Below, in pieces: positions 1 through 8,674 of a stretch of DNA of 16,154 nucleotides. The first letter of the stretch is position 1. Each line of letters begins with the position of its first letter. Source of the stretch: Byssothecium circinans (lineage: Eukaryota; Ascomycota; Dothideomycetes; Pleosporales; Massarinaceae); the NCBI GenBank assembly GCA_010015675.1, contig ML977006.1:268204-284357 (forward strand), read 5' to 3'. The position numbers and the translations under genes were made by a program. The notes beneath the pieces are model-generated. The model made no database searches. It worked only from the letters and a program-made list of their open reading frames with translations, and was not told the origin of the DNA.

Positions 1-204
1 GTTTAGCTATTAATCTATAGGTAAAGGTAGGTTTTACCTAAGATTTCTTCTTTTACTAATAACTATTTTATTACGTAAGCTATAGCTATAAAATTTTAAT
101 AGCTATTAGATTATATATATATCTATCTAGGTTTCAAATTTCAAAAGAAAATATTAAGGTTTAGCTTTATCATTAAGACATCCTACTTTGATTTTCCAAT
201 GCCA
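1..204. other. AT-rich flank, no gene recognised
   Basis: No coding frame or known element is recognised. The first ~120 bases are strongly TpA-rich, like the RIP-mutated elements downstream. From about 130 on the sequence keeps several CpA dinucleotides and looks less mutated. A short hairpin (AGGTAAA / TTTACCT) lies at 20-40. The stretch does not resemble the integrase part of the gypsy family that should lie left of copy A (compare 14500-14720). It is therefore probably the inside of another transposon whose right end is at 252. Confidence 0.5.
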
Positions 205-252
205 AGCTTTTGAGCGGTTCGGTGGTGTGGGCGGTTCGGTGGTGCTTTACGT
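205..252. repeat. Right-end terminal repeat remnant of a second pogo/Fot1-like element
   Basis: Read towards the left from 252, this segment resembles the terminal inverted repeat of the element at 263-2102: both start ACGTA and both carry two copies of a 14-base unit (here 214-227 and 231-244, GCGGTTCGGTGGTG) spaced 17 bases apart. It ends at a TA (253-254) that aligns with a TA in uninterrupted gypsy copy B (14720-14721), as expected for a Tc1/mariner-superfamily insertion. Unlike its surroundings it is GC-rich and shows almost no RIP. Its partner end would lie left of the window, so it could be a full element, a MITE or a fragment. Confidence 0.6.
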
Positions 253-262
253 TAACTATATA
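253..262 (+). other. Ten bases of gypsy copy A caught between two transposon insertions
   Basis: TAACTATATA here aligns with TAACTATGCA at 14720-14729 in copy B; the two differences are RIP-type transitions. A TA at each end belongs to the target duplications of the left remnant (ends 252) and the full element (starts 263). Only six bases of gypsy sequence (255-260) separate the two insertions. Confidence 0.7.
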
Positions 263-325
263 ACATATTCTACTATCAAACCGCCTACACCATTGAATCG
301 CTTACGATTCCTTGGCAACACCAAC
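263..325. repeat. Left terminal inverted repeat
   Basis: Matches the reverse complement of 2040-2102; every difference in the first ~55 bases is a transition, consistent with RIP. It contains two imperfect 14-base units (271-284 and 288-301), a plausible pair of transposase-binding sites. The preceding TA (261-262) is the target duplication. Confidence 0.88.
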
Positions 326-343
326 TCCATCTTCAACGCGAAA

Positions 344-2039
344 ATGCCGCAACAATAAAGGTCTAAACGACTGCAATATAAAGGCAGACTATAGCTTGCC
401 CTTAACGCATATAATAGAGGCTAATTTGAAAGCTATTAAAGCGCTGCTGTAGCCTTTAACGTCAAGCCTCATGTCCTTACTAAACGTGCTAGAGGAATAC
501 CTTTTCAACTAGAAATAGTACTAAACCGTTCAAAACTGTCCCTAACTAAGTAGGAGACACTTATCTGATACATTCTTAACCTTAATTTGCGAGGATTCGC
601 GCCTACGTTAGGTGAAGTATTAGATATGGCGAATAAACTATTGCGCAAGCAAGGTAGTAAAAACGTAGGTATTAACTAGATAGCATAGTTTATAAACTAT
701 TTAGAATAGTTATGAATAATTTAGAACTATTTAAAAGACTATTAGAGGGTAAAATAGAAAGATCCTAAGATAGTTAGCGCGTAGTTTAAGCTTATGTAGG
801 ACACTAAAGTAAAGTACGGCGTACATAATAATAATATATATAACTTTAATAAAACTAGCTTTTAGATAGGTGTTATTAGCTCTATGAAAGTAGTTACTAG
901 CTTAGAGAAGCAAGCAAGGCCTATAACAGTTTAGCTAGGTAATAAAAAGTAGGAAATAGATATCTAGAGTATATGTTTAAATAATATATTCACCCTACTA
1001 TTTATTATATATAAAGGACGCGTCTATATCTTTTTATAGTACTAGGAAGCTAATATACTACACAATTAGAAGCTTTTAGTCTTAGAGAATAGATAGACGA
1101 CTAATAAGCTTAGTCTCATGTAGTTAAAGCACTTTAACGTGTATATAAAGGTAAGAACTGTTAGCGTCTATTAGTTGCTAATTTTAGATGGCCACGAAAG
1201 CTACCTAAATTAAGATTTTAAGGATTATTATTAAGATAATAAGATCCTTACGCTCTATATACTACTGCACTTATTACATATCCTCTAGCCGCTTAATGTA
1301 GTGTTATTCTCGCCACTTAAGCGTAAGTACTCTAAGATTATTTAGGTCTTAGCGTAATAGCGCGTCTTTTACATTAATAAGGAAGCGTTCCTACTAGCCT
1401 TTAAAGACGCGTTTTTAAGCGTATTTATGGTTTAGAATTATTGAAAGGCCTTTAAGGCAATAGGGCTAGTCCCTCTAAACGCGTAGGTAGTACTTAATTA
1501 CCTTAATATGCGTATACGCACTCTACTATGACCCCTACTACTAGAGACGCTATAGCTATTAAGGACTCTAAGTAATATATGTGAATTTAGCTCTTAGTTA
1601 AAGTTTATACGTGATTCTATTACTCAATTACCACGGACGGCGCAGGGTAGGCTTTCGCAGCTTATTAAAGGTGCTAAGTTAGTGCTGCATAGTACTAAGC
1701 TTATAAAGTTGCGCATTAAAGATCTTAAAAAGCAACTTAAAATAATAACTAAGTGTAAAACACGCAAGCGTAAGTATATTTAAAAGGGTGGTACTATAGA
1801 GTATAGTCTTATAGTAGACTAGAATAGTTTAGAACTATAAAAGGGTAAGAGTAGAGGGTAAGAGTAAGGTGCGATAATCACGATAACTAGGTATTCAGCG
1901 CTGTGGCAACTGCGGTAAGACTAGGCATAACGCGAGAACTTGTTAAGCTAATAAAGAGGGTTCTTCTAAGTTAGAGGCTAGTACTTAGTATATATTTTTA
2001 GATAGCAATGCGGACGATAATAATGATGCAGTTAAGTAA
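344..2039 (+). pseudogene. Fot1/pogo-type DDE transposase, dead
   Basis: The start is the ATG at 344 (MPQQ...), in frame with all main domains. About residues 1-60 resemble the psq-like N-terminal HTH. A CENPB-type HTH follows: LNLRGFAPTLGEVLDMANKL (about 577-636). The catalytic core starts with NFNKTSF (842-862), where the family has F-D-E-T-G-F, so the first Asp is Asn (848-850). LILDGHES keeps the second Asp (1187-1189). The third lies in PLNVVLFSPLK, again Asn (1295-1297). The 36-codon step from second to third residue gives the DD35D spacing of pogo/Fot1 enzymes. A CCHC-type knuckle (RCGNCGKTRHNARTC, about 1899-1943) is in a different frame, so an indel lies between about 1800 and 1900. 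Many TAG/TAA stops sit at expected Gln or Trp codons. The last stop considered is TAA 2037-2039. It cannot make active transposase. Confidence 0.9.
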
Positions 2040-2102
2040 GTTAGTGTTACTAAGGAATCGTAAGCAGTTCGATGGTGTAGGCGGTTCGATAGTAGAATAC
2101 GT
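2040..2102. repeat. Right terminal inverted repeat
   Basis: Inverted counterpart of 263-325, ending at 2102 and followed by TA (2103-2104). It holds the repeated units 2064-2077 and 2081-2094, 17 bases apart. The same layout is seen in the remnant at 205-252. Confidence 0.88.
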
Positions 2103-2103
2103 T

Positions 2104-2545
2104 AATAAACTAGATAATCTCTAAATAGGACTATTCTAGATTCTAGAGGCTAAGGAACTAGTAATATTTAAGCTAAAGCTCCCTAAAGGCATGCGTATAT
2201 ACCCTATCTTTTATAAATTACTCCTTAAACTAGCACTACTAGACACTAAAGTCAAGACGTAAATTAAGCTTAAAGATAAAAACTATAAGGTTAAAGAGAT
2301 TAGGGACCTATAGAAGTTTAATTATTAATAGAAATACTTAGTTAAGTAGAAGGACTAGCTAGATAGCTAGAATACCTAAGAACTAATATAGAATTTTATA
2401 GACTATAAGTAATTAGTAAAGAACTACTACTAGTAGTATCTAAAGGTAATAACTCTATATTTACTAAAAAAGTAGAAAAGTTAAAAGATAAGTAAGAATT
2501 AAAAGAGGTTAAAGAAGGATTAGCCTATAACTAGCCTAGGTTAGT
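2104..2545 (+). pseudogene. Gypsy pol C-terminus with chromodomain (copy A)
   Basis: The frame begins N-K-L-D-N and runs through the integrase C-terminal module (a LKLPKGMRIYPIFY segment, as in the usual LPxxxRIHPVFH) into a chromodomain (YKVKEI ... KYLVK ... DSxNT, about 2283-2405). Chromodomains at the end of gypsy integrases (chromoviruses) steer integration to marked chromatin. The same region in copy B is at 14729-15030, in frame with the rest of pol. Stops are all TAG/TAA at expected Gln/Trp positions. The charged tail after the chromodomain (to about 2545) is probably still pol, but its end is uncertain. Confidence 0.8.
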
Positions 2546-3100
2546 TAATAATAGTTTAGATAGTAGTAGTTTAGCTAAAATAGTAGTCTTTATACTTTTT
2601 AAAGTCTTTACTTCTTAAGTAGCATCTATTATAGTTAGGATATAATAATCCTAGTTTATAAAAGAGTACTTATAGGCTTCTAACTTAGCTAGCTCTATGT
2701 AAAGCTAAGTAGACTTAGCTTAAAGCCGCGCAGCCTCTACCTTAGAATAAAGAAGTATAATTTACTTTTTCTTTTTCTTAGTCTACACTTTCTCCCACTC
2801 CCCTTTAAGGATGAATAAACTGCACTTAGCATAAACCTAAATATAGACGGCGCACTAACCTATAGCTATATCTATAAAATAATAAAGCTTACATTTTTAA
2901 TAGCGTTTATAACTAGGTATCATCTCTAGTCCTTAAGAATAAATTTAGTTAGCATAATAGTAATAGCGCGTGGTTAATAACTTAAATAGAACCTTAGGTA
3001 TAGTTAGGTAAAAGTTAGTAAAACCTTAAAAAAGGCTATAATACTATAAGTAACTAGAGATACGCATAACTTATATATTAGCTATAAGGAGAAGCGGCAT
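2546..3100 (-). pseudogene. Antisense ORF in the 3' region of gypsy copy A, unknown function
   Basis: The minus strand carries the same frame as the antisense ORF of copy B (15170-15724). It starts at an ATG whose first base is 3100 (MPLLLIANI...) and runs without indels through a Cys-containing segment (C-A-V-Y-I, then V-Y-A-K-C-S-L-F-I-P), a Lys/Glu-rich stretch and a possibly helical KVEAARL ... ELAKLEA segment. A one-base difference from B near 2564-2575 shifts the last residues. All internal stops are TAA/TAG in RIP-able positions. No protein family is recognised. It may be a real element-encoded antisense gene or a chance open frame. Confidence 0.42.
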
Positions 3101-3138
3101 AGCAGACACACTACTTAGGATATTAGGATGATAACCTT

Positions 3139-3149
3139 AAAGAGGGGGA
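3139..3149 (+). promoter_or_regulatory. Polypurine tract, copy A
   Basis: AAAGAGGGGGA lies directly before the 3' LTR start, in the place of the plus-strand DNA priming site of LTR retrotransposons. It is followed by TAA and then LTR base 3153. It is identical to the tract in copy B at 15763-15773. A purine run without CpA is not a RIP target, which explains its preservation. Confidence 0.8.
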
Positions 3150-3152
3150 TAA

Positions 3153-3611
3153 TATTATAAGATAATATATAAGTGTAGCCACGTAAGAATGATACACTTA
3201 GGGAGAGTATTAGATAGTAGGGCGTTAGGTAGGGCTAGTACGTTAGCTACGTAAACATGATTCTACTAAGGCTTAAAGATTCTATAGATCCTAGGATTAG
3301 ATAGAGATCCTAGGAACTAAAGGAGTAGTAGCTTAGGATAAGATTAAGGACTTAGCAGGAATAGAATAGGTAGTATAAAGACTAGATAGATTTCCTTTAT
3401 CTTTTAAGTTCTAGTTCTTTATAGTTAACTCTCTATAGTTTATCTCTTACCTAGATTAATACTTAGTTATTCTATTATTAGTTATAGAATTAGTTACTTT
3501 TACACGTTTACCTTTTAAACTACTAAAGCATACTACCTAACGTATATACTATACACCCCCTAACCTCCCCTAACATAGATTAGGATTTAGTTAGTATACC
3601 CCTTAGTAACA
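3153..3611 (+). repeat. 3' LTR of gypsy copy A (459 bp)
   Basis: Starts TATTATAAGATAAT (ancestrally probably TGTTACAAG, with TG changed to TA by RIP) and ends TAGTAACA. It matches the copy B 5' LTR (8675-9135), the copy B partial 3' LTR (15777-) and, inverted, the copy C LTR (5889-6349). It contains the shared imperfect palindrome CCTAGGAT ... ATCCTAGG at 3290-3314. No convincing TATA box or polyadenylation site stands out against the AT-rich background. Confidence 0.9.
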
Positions 3612-3623
3612 TACTCCTTATTT

Positions 3624-4566
3624 CTTAGACAAGTATAACTAATAGCTGTTTTCATAGCAGGCTGTCTATAACAGACGTGCGTGCTCTATTAATAGGTTTT
3701 CTTATCTTAAGAAACCTTTCCTAAGTTTCTCTAAGAGGTGTGCTTAGTATATATTATTAAAGCACTATTTATAGGATAAGTTATTATAACTTTCCTTTCT
3801 AATAGCTCTAGGTAGGCGTCTTATAGTCTAAGTGTATAAGATGTTATCTCTAGCTGCCCTATCTTCTAGATAGCCTTATAGCTAGTATTGCGCTTCTAGT
3901 AACGTTTGCTATACTTATTATATAAGTGCTGTTTTTCATCTAAACGTGTCTTCCTTAGTCTTATTAAGAAGTATTAGGAATTTATAGTATTTGCATATAG
4001 TTACTAGGCACTTAGAAGGGAGTAATGGCTTATAGTTAGCTCTATACTAAGCCTATGCAGCTTCTTCCTTTAGGAGGAGGTAGAATATACATCCTAGTAG
4101 TACTTTGCACTAGTTCTATTTAAGCTCCTTATAGTTGCAGTTCTTAAGATATCCTATAGAGTAGTAGTATAGGTATATGTTATATTTATAAACTAATACT
4201 TTACTATCTATTCTACTAGCTAGCTAATATCCTACTACATGCTTACTTAGCTAATATAGCTAGTAGTGCGTATTATAGCACCTACTTTATCCTAGACGTT
4301 TATACTATTATTACTAATATTTAAAGTAGTATATATAGTAATTATCTTCTATATAATCCTTTTCTAGGAGAAGGGCGTAAGAGGCTTATTTAAGCGTGTG
4401 TTACACACTCTACCTCTTTTATAAGTAAGTAATATAGTGTTTCCTTATATAGTTATACTAGTTAACTTTATTATATTTATTATTAATCTTAATTTATTAT
4501 ACTTTTATTTATAGGCTTTACTCTTTTATTACTACTACTACTACTTTATGGGCGTGTCTTCCTTAT
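3624..4566 (-). pseudogene. Unidentified ORF-like segment between gag and pol (copy C)
   Basis: Inverted equivalent of 10458-11400 in copy B. The trinucleotide run around 4523-4546 on the plus strand reads as a short Ser run in this frame, as in B. It is present at the same place and length in both copies, so the segment belongs to the element and is not a later insertion. No known domain is recognised. See the copy B entry for what can be read. Confidence 0.35.
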
Positions 4567-4763
4567 ACTAATGTATCTTAAGTATAGGCCCCTCCTTTAT
4601 GTATATTATTACTATATATCTAGCATAGATTATCTTTAAGCTATTAAAGGACCTTGTAGTTATCTATCTAGTTTAGGTGTTAGACTACTTTATGCTTAAC
4701 GTTAGAGCTTATTATATAGGCTAGGATAATTTCTATGTTATTATAGTTAGATAGTTCTATTAT

Positions 4764-5858
4764 CTAATCTTATTCTAAAGGTAGGTAAGAAGTAGGCTAC
4801 TACTATAGCTTCTCTAGCTTATCCTCCTTAGGTCCCATTACCTTAAACTTAACTATCTATATTTTAATTACCCTAAGCTTACTAGCTTATCCTTAGTTTT
4901 TTAGATAGTCTTTATAGAAGTATCCTACTTTACTACATTAAAGACATGCCTTCTTCTTAAAGCATTCTTAGTATTATTTATAGGTTAGGCTATCTAGCTA
5001 TCTTTCCTTATCCTTATTAAATTAGTTTTTTTATTAGATTTTATCTATTATTACTACGTTACTATCTTAGTTATATTATAGTATTTTTAGTTTCCTATAT
5101 CTTCTAGAGTTAAAAATAATTATTATGTCCCTTTATTTCTTCTATAGCACTTATTTATAGAGCCTATTATTAATTTAGGTAACTAGGTTAATTATGTCTT
5201 AAAGGTTATCCAGCTTATTATAATAAATTATCCTATCCTTAACTATTTCCTTTAGCCTATTATAGAAGGCTATGCGTAATAGTGTATTATTTTAATTAAT
5301 TTTTAACTATAGTTATTTAAACTCTATTACATACTTAGTAACTAACTTCTCTTACTAGATCTAAGATATCCTCTATTCTACTTAGGTCTCTTTATTAAGT
5401 TTACTAAATACCTTTTAAATCTTTTCTTTAAATGCTGTCTAGCTCTTAAAGATAGCCTTCGTGTCATCCTTACAATACTTTATCTTATTTATAAGATAGT
5501 TATCTATAAAGGGTTATATCTAAGTAGCTACCCTATCCCTTAGGTGCATACTAGCCGTGAGGATCTTATCTTAATCCCCTATTATAGAGTTATACTAATA
5601 GTATAAATCTATATTAGTAAGGAATAGCTTTAAGCTATCTTATCCTCTATTATACTTCTTTAGCGCTATAATCTTTCTATATGGTATAGTATCCTTAGCC
5701 TAGAGTTAAGCAATTACCTATATTAACCTATTAATCTATTTAGCCTATTGCTATATCTAGTTAGCCTAACTAGCTATTACTAATATTAGACTTAAAGTAG
5801 GTGTACTAATACTACTACTAGTAGTACGTAGGGTAGCAAGAGCTATTATTATATACGT
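4764..5858 (-). pseudogene. Gypsy gag (copy C)
   Basis: Mirror of the copy B gag. It shows the capsid-like region and a CCHC-type zinc-knuckle region (about 4894-4973 on the plus strand). At the position where copy B has ATG (9166-9168), this copy reads ACG (codon 5858-5856), so that ATG is not conserved and the true ancestral start is uncertain. A start a few codons later, where ATA could be RIP-mutated ATG, is possible. The frame is closed repeatedly by TAA/TAG. Confidence 0.75.
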
Positions 5859-5868
5859 TTAGGTTCTT

Positions 5869-5888
5869 AAACCTATAGGTAGTCAAAG
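5869..5888 (-). other. Putative primer-binding region, copy C
   Basis: The bases immediately inside the 5' LTR, where reverse transcription is primed. On the minus strand it reads CTTTGACTACCTATAGG, less mutated than in copy B (9136-9155). I could not match it to a specific tRNA 3' end, so only the position supports the call. Confidence 0.3.
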
Positions 5889-6349
5889 TATTACTAAGAG
5901 GTATACTAACTAAATCCTAATCTATGTTAGGGGAGGTTAGGGGGTGTATAGTATATACGTTAGGTAGTATGCTTTAGTAGTTTAAGAGGTAAACGTATAA
6001 AAGTAACTAATTTTATAACTAATAATAAAATAACTAAGTATTAATCTAGGTAAGAGATAAACTATAGAAAGTTAACTATAAAGAACTAAAACTTAAAAGA
6101 TAAAAGAAATCTACTTAGTCTTTATACTACTTATTCTATTCCTCTACTAAGTCCTTAATCCTATCCTAAGCTACTACTCCTTTAGTTCCTAGGATCTCTA
6201 TCTAATCCTAGGATCTATAGGATCTTTAAGCCTTAGTAGGATCATGATTATGTGACTGACGCACTAGCCCTACCTAGCGCCCTACTATCTAATACTCTCC
6301 CTAAGCGTATTATTCTTACGTGGCTGCGTTTATACATTATCTTATAATA
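5889..6349 (-). repeat. 5' LTR of gypsy copy C (461 bp, inverted)
   Basis: Reverse-complement match to the LTRs at 3153-3611 and 8675-9135. On the minus strand it starts at 6349 (TATTATAAGATAATG) and ends at 5889 (TAATA, ancestrally probably TAACA). The shared palindrome is at 6188-6212. The five bases outside are CTACT (6350-6354); the matching duplicate would be beyond the window. Confidence 0.9.
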
Positions 6350-7046
6350 CTACTTCTACTTAGACTATCTATAAGGATACCTAGAATATAGAGGAGAATA
6401 AGAAAGCTAATAATAAGATACTATAGAAGGTTAGGTTAATAATAAGAGTAGTACTAAGTAGTATTTTTACTCTATCTTTCTTTTTAGTTATATCTAAAGA
6501 GGGGTTTTTAAGTCTTTAATCTTATAGAGTAGGAATTTTCTCTATATATACTATACTTTATTAAGTAGTTTAAGAAGCGCCTAAATACTAAGCCTTCTCT
6601 CTAAACTTACTTCTTTTACTTAAAATATAATATCTCTTATTCTTCTTATAAAGTCCTAGGTTCCTATCTAGATTATCTACTACTTAGATTTTTATTCTTT
6701 ATTAGTTCTTTCTTTACGCGCATAGCTCTAAGTGCTCTATAAATCTTTTTATAGTTTCTTTACTAACCTAAATATAATTCTTGCCTAAGAGTTCCTAGGA
6801 GTTTTATAGCTACTTTCTTTTTTATATTCCTTTTTACTACTCTTATTTCTTAGGGTTTCTTAATCTTAGAAACTTACTTTTAAACTCTTATACTCTAGGC
6901 GCTCTATTTTTCTCTTTCTTATATTCCCCTTAATACTTATAAGGGTTCTACCCCTATACTTTATACCCTTTTTTAAGGGTATTAGTTTTACCTTAGTAGT
7001 CTCTACCTAAACTTAGGTAGTAAATTTTTATCTCTTAGTTAATACT
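6350..7046 (-). other. Copy D sequence downstream of the chromodomain
   Basis: About 700 bases beyond the chromodomain on the minus strand. The pol frame can be followed as a basic, Arg/Lys-rich stretch (for example RDKNLLPKFR) to about 6900. Protein-like pieces such as EFKSKFLRLRNPKK then appear in another frame, so there is either an indel or non-coding 3' region here. No LTR start, polypurine tract or known domain was found before the junction with copy C. Confidence 0.4.
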
Positions 7047-8673
7047 TTATAAAAAAATTCTCTTAGTAATCTAAGGTGGTAGTCTTTTTTAGGGCGCTTA
7101 TAGGTTCCTAAGTAGTCTTAGTATACTTTTTTTACTTAATTTTATAGAGTAGACGTTTTCTACGCCCCTTCTATACTATCCTTTTAGCTATAATATTCTT
7201 AATTACTTACTTTAGAGCCCTATCTACTACTAACGCTTTAGGTTAGGAATTATCTATCTATTAGCTAGGAAATAGATTACTTAGGTAGAGTCTTAGATAG
7301 TCTATATAGAATATAGGGTATATTTCTAGTAGAGTATTTAACTCTATATTATATATTCCTACTACTTTAATTACTTTAAACTTTACGTTCTTTTAGTCTA
7401 GCTTCGTATTAGGCCTTTTATTTAAGATTTATTCTTTATACTAGAGTTATACTTTATCTCTAACCTTAAGTACTAAAGCTTTTTAGTAGTTTTAGTTTAC
7501 TTATTTCTCTTATTTTTATTAAGCTAGAGTTATATTTACCTAAACTAATTTAAAGGTCTCTTTAAACTTCTAGACTATTAATTCTGTAGCTTTCCTAAGG
7601 TTTAGGCTTATCTAGTGCTAGTTAATTATATTAAGTTCTTTATCTAAGTTAATAGGAGCTATATTATAACTATATATAAGAAAGAAGAGACTAACTCTAG
7701 TACTTATTACTATTATTCCTTTAATTATAATCTAAGTAGTAGGATATAGTAGTATCTAGTCTTACTAGTTCTAGTCTATAAAAGTATAAAAGTAAGCTTC
7801 TACTATTAAGTTTATATGCTCTATAGCTCTATTAGTCTAGGGGTAAAAGGTTATTAATAGTCTCCTTTTAATCCTAAGCTTCTTATATATTACTAACTAG
7901 AAGTTACCTATAAATTAAAAACTATAGTTAGATACTATTGTGTCTAGAAGAAAGTAGTAAGCTACTACTTTCTCAATAAATACCTTTATAACTATCTTTA
8001 CTTTTATATTAGGAAGTAGAATTAATACTATATCCTTACTTAGCCTATCTATTACTACTATAAGGTTAGTATAGCCTTAGCTCTCTAGAAGCCTAATAAT
8101 AAAATTTATAAAGATCTCTTTTTAAATCTATTCTAAGAGAGGGAGTAGCTTTAAAAGGCTTCTCTTTAGTTCTCTCTAGGGCTTTATACGTTTATATATA
8201 TTATAATTCTTTAGGTAGGTCTTTATTAAAGTAGATATCCTAGGCTAGAAGAACTTCTATATAAGAATATTATAAGTAATAGCCTTTTCTAGGTAGCTAG
8301 TTAAGGGTAAGTTATAGGTTTTAGTAATTAATCTAGTGCGTAGTAGCTTAGAGCTTAGCACTTATTTATATTTCTAGTATAGTAGATACTTTTTATTACT
8401 AATCTTATACTCTAATAAAGAGGCTATTAACTTAAGACCTAAAGGAAACTTTCTTAAGCCTAACTTTACTACCTCTAAAACTTTTTAGTAAACTTTATTA
8501 TCCTTTTCTACCTAGTCCTATAGTAAGAAGAAGTCTTATAAGGGTAGGTTTTTTTTTTAGCGTAAAGGTAGCTAGTATAACTTATCCTACTAATACTTTT
8601 ATTATAAGGGCTAGGGAGGCGTAGAGTTTGCTACCTCTAACTAGTATAAGTAGTTAAAAGTTCTAAGATTTTA
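7047..8673 (-). pseudogene. Gypsy pol: RNase H tail, integrase and chromodomain (copy D)
   Basis: One minus-strand frame holds, in order, an RNase H/linker tail (VVKLGLRKFPLGLK, LLEYKIS) and an H2C2 integrase N-domain in which all four zinc ligands now read Tyr (TYNLPLTSYLEK ... NYNIYKRIKP, about 8170-8345). The catalytic core follows: FINFII (Asp to Asn, 8104-8106), IVVIDRLSK, IVSNYSF (Asp to Asn, 7927-7929) and AIEHIN (Glu kept, 7819-7821). The second acidic position to Glu is 36 codons, as in DD35E integrases. After the C-terminal module (YPIFYIDYLRL) comes a chromodomain (7050-7236; VVDRALK ... RKRLLYKIK ... EPISALKK). All lesions are G-to-A or C-to-T. It is a chromovirus-type integrase, non-functional. 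Confidence 0.87.
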
Positions 8674-8674
8674 C

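Larger units (their letters stand above)
263..2102 (+). mobile_element. Fot1/pogo-class (Tc1/mariner superfamily) DNA transposon, RIP-inactivated
   Basis: An 1840-bp element, close to the ~1.9 kb usual for Fot1-type transposons. It has terminal inverted repeats of roughly 55-65 bp and is flanked by TA on both sides (261-262 and 2103-2104). The empty site is visible in gypsy copy B: 253-262 plus 2105 onward rejoin to the sequence at 14720-14736, allowing for RIP changes, so this element inserted into copy A. It carries one transposase reading frame and little else. The two terminal repeats differ only by transitions. Confidence 0.9.
2103..3611 (+). mobile_element. Ty3/gypsy retrotransposon copy A, 3' part
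   Basis: Colinear with 14728-16154 of copy B almost without indels: end of pol with chromodomain, 3' region with an antisense ORF, polypurine tract and a complete 3' LTR. Its upstream pol is not seen, because the pogo-like element (263-2102) and a second transposon end at 252 interrupt it. At 3611/3612 it abuts the inside of copy C, so A probably inserted into C. The expected 5-bp duplicate (bases 3612-3616, TACTC) would lie next to A's 5' LTR, outside the window. Confidence 0.88.
3612..6349 (-). mobile_element. Ty3/gypsy retrotransposon copy C, 5' part, inverted
   Basis: Reverse-complement counterpart of 8675-11411 in copy B, colinear to within about one base. Read on the minus strand it begins with a 461-bp 5' LTR, then gag, then the unidentified gag-pol intermediate segment. 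It is cut at 3612, where copy A's LTR starts. Its 3' part (pol, 3' LTR) must lie left of copy A, beyond the window, if A is a simple insertion. Its outer edge at 6349/6350 abuts copy D. Confidence 0.88.
6350..8674 (-). mobile_element. Second Ty3/gypsy family (copy D), internal fragment, inverted
   Basis: The minus strand encodes the end of RNase H, an integrase and a chromodomain in one frame, clearly different in sequence from the A/B/C family. It has no LTR in view: the right end is interrupted by copy B (8675) and the left end by copy C (6349). It is therefore the likely host into which B and C inserted. It is as strongly RIP-mutated as its neighbours. Confidence 0.82.

Noticed and set aside
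344..620. Short intact open stretches as functional small genes
   Set aside because: They are pieces of the transposase frame between RIP stops; motifs continue in the same frame across the stops.
4523..4550. ACT/ACT trinucleotide run (and its counterpart at 10479-10493) as a microsatellite or CRISPR-like array
   Set aside because: Only five or six units, matching in both gypsy copies; best read as a short Ser run in an ORF-like segment, or as a simple run. There are no spacers.
3612..6349. Host genes on the plus strand of this region
   Set aside because: Open-looking stretches here are the reverse complement of gypsy gag and the gag-pol segment; copy B carries the same sequence in the forward direction.
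8549..8562. Poly-T run as a terminator or poly-A tail of a non-LTR element on the minus strand
   Set aside because: It lies within the copy D pol frame, between RNase H and integrase motifs on the minus strand. It has no target duplication or non-LTR domain nearby.
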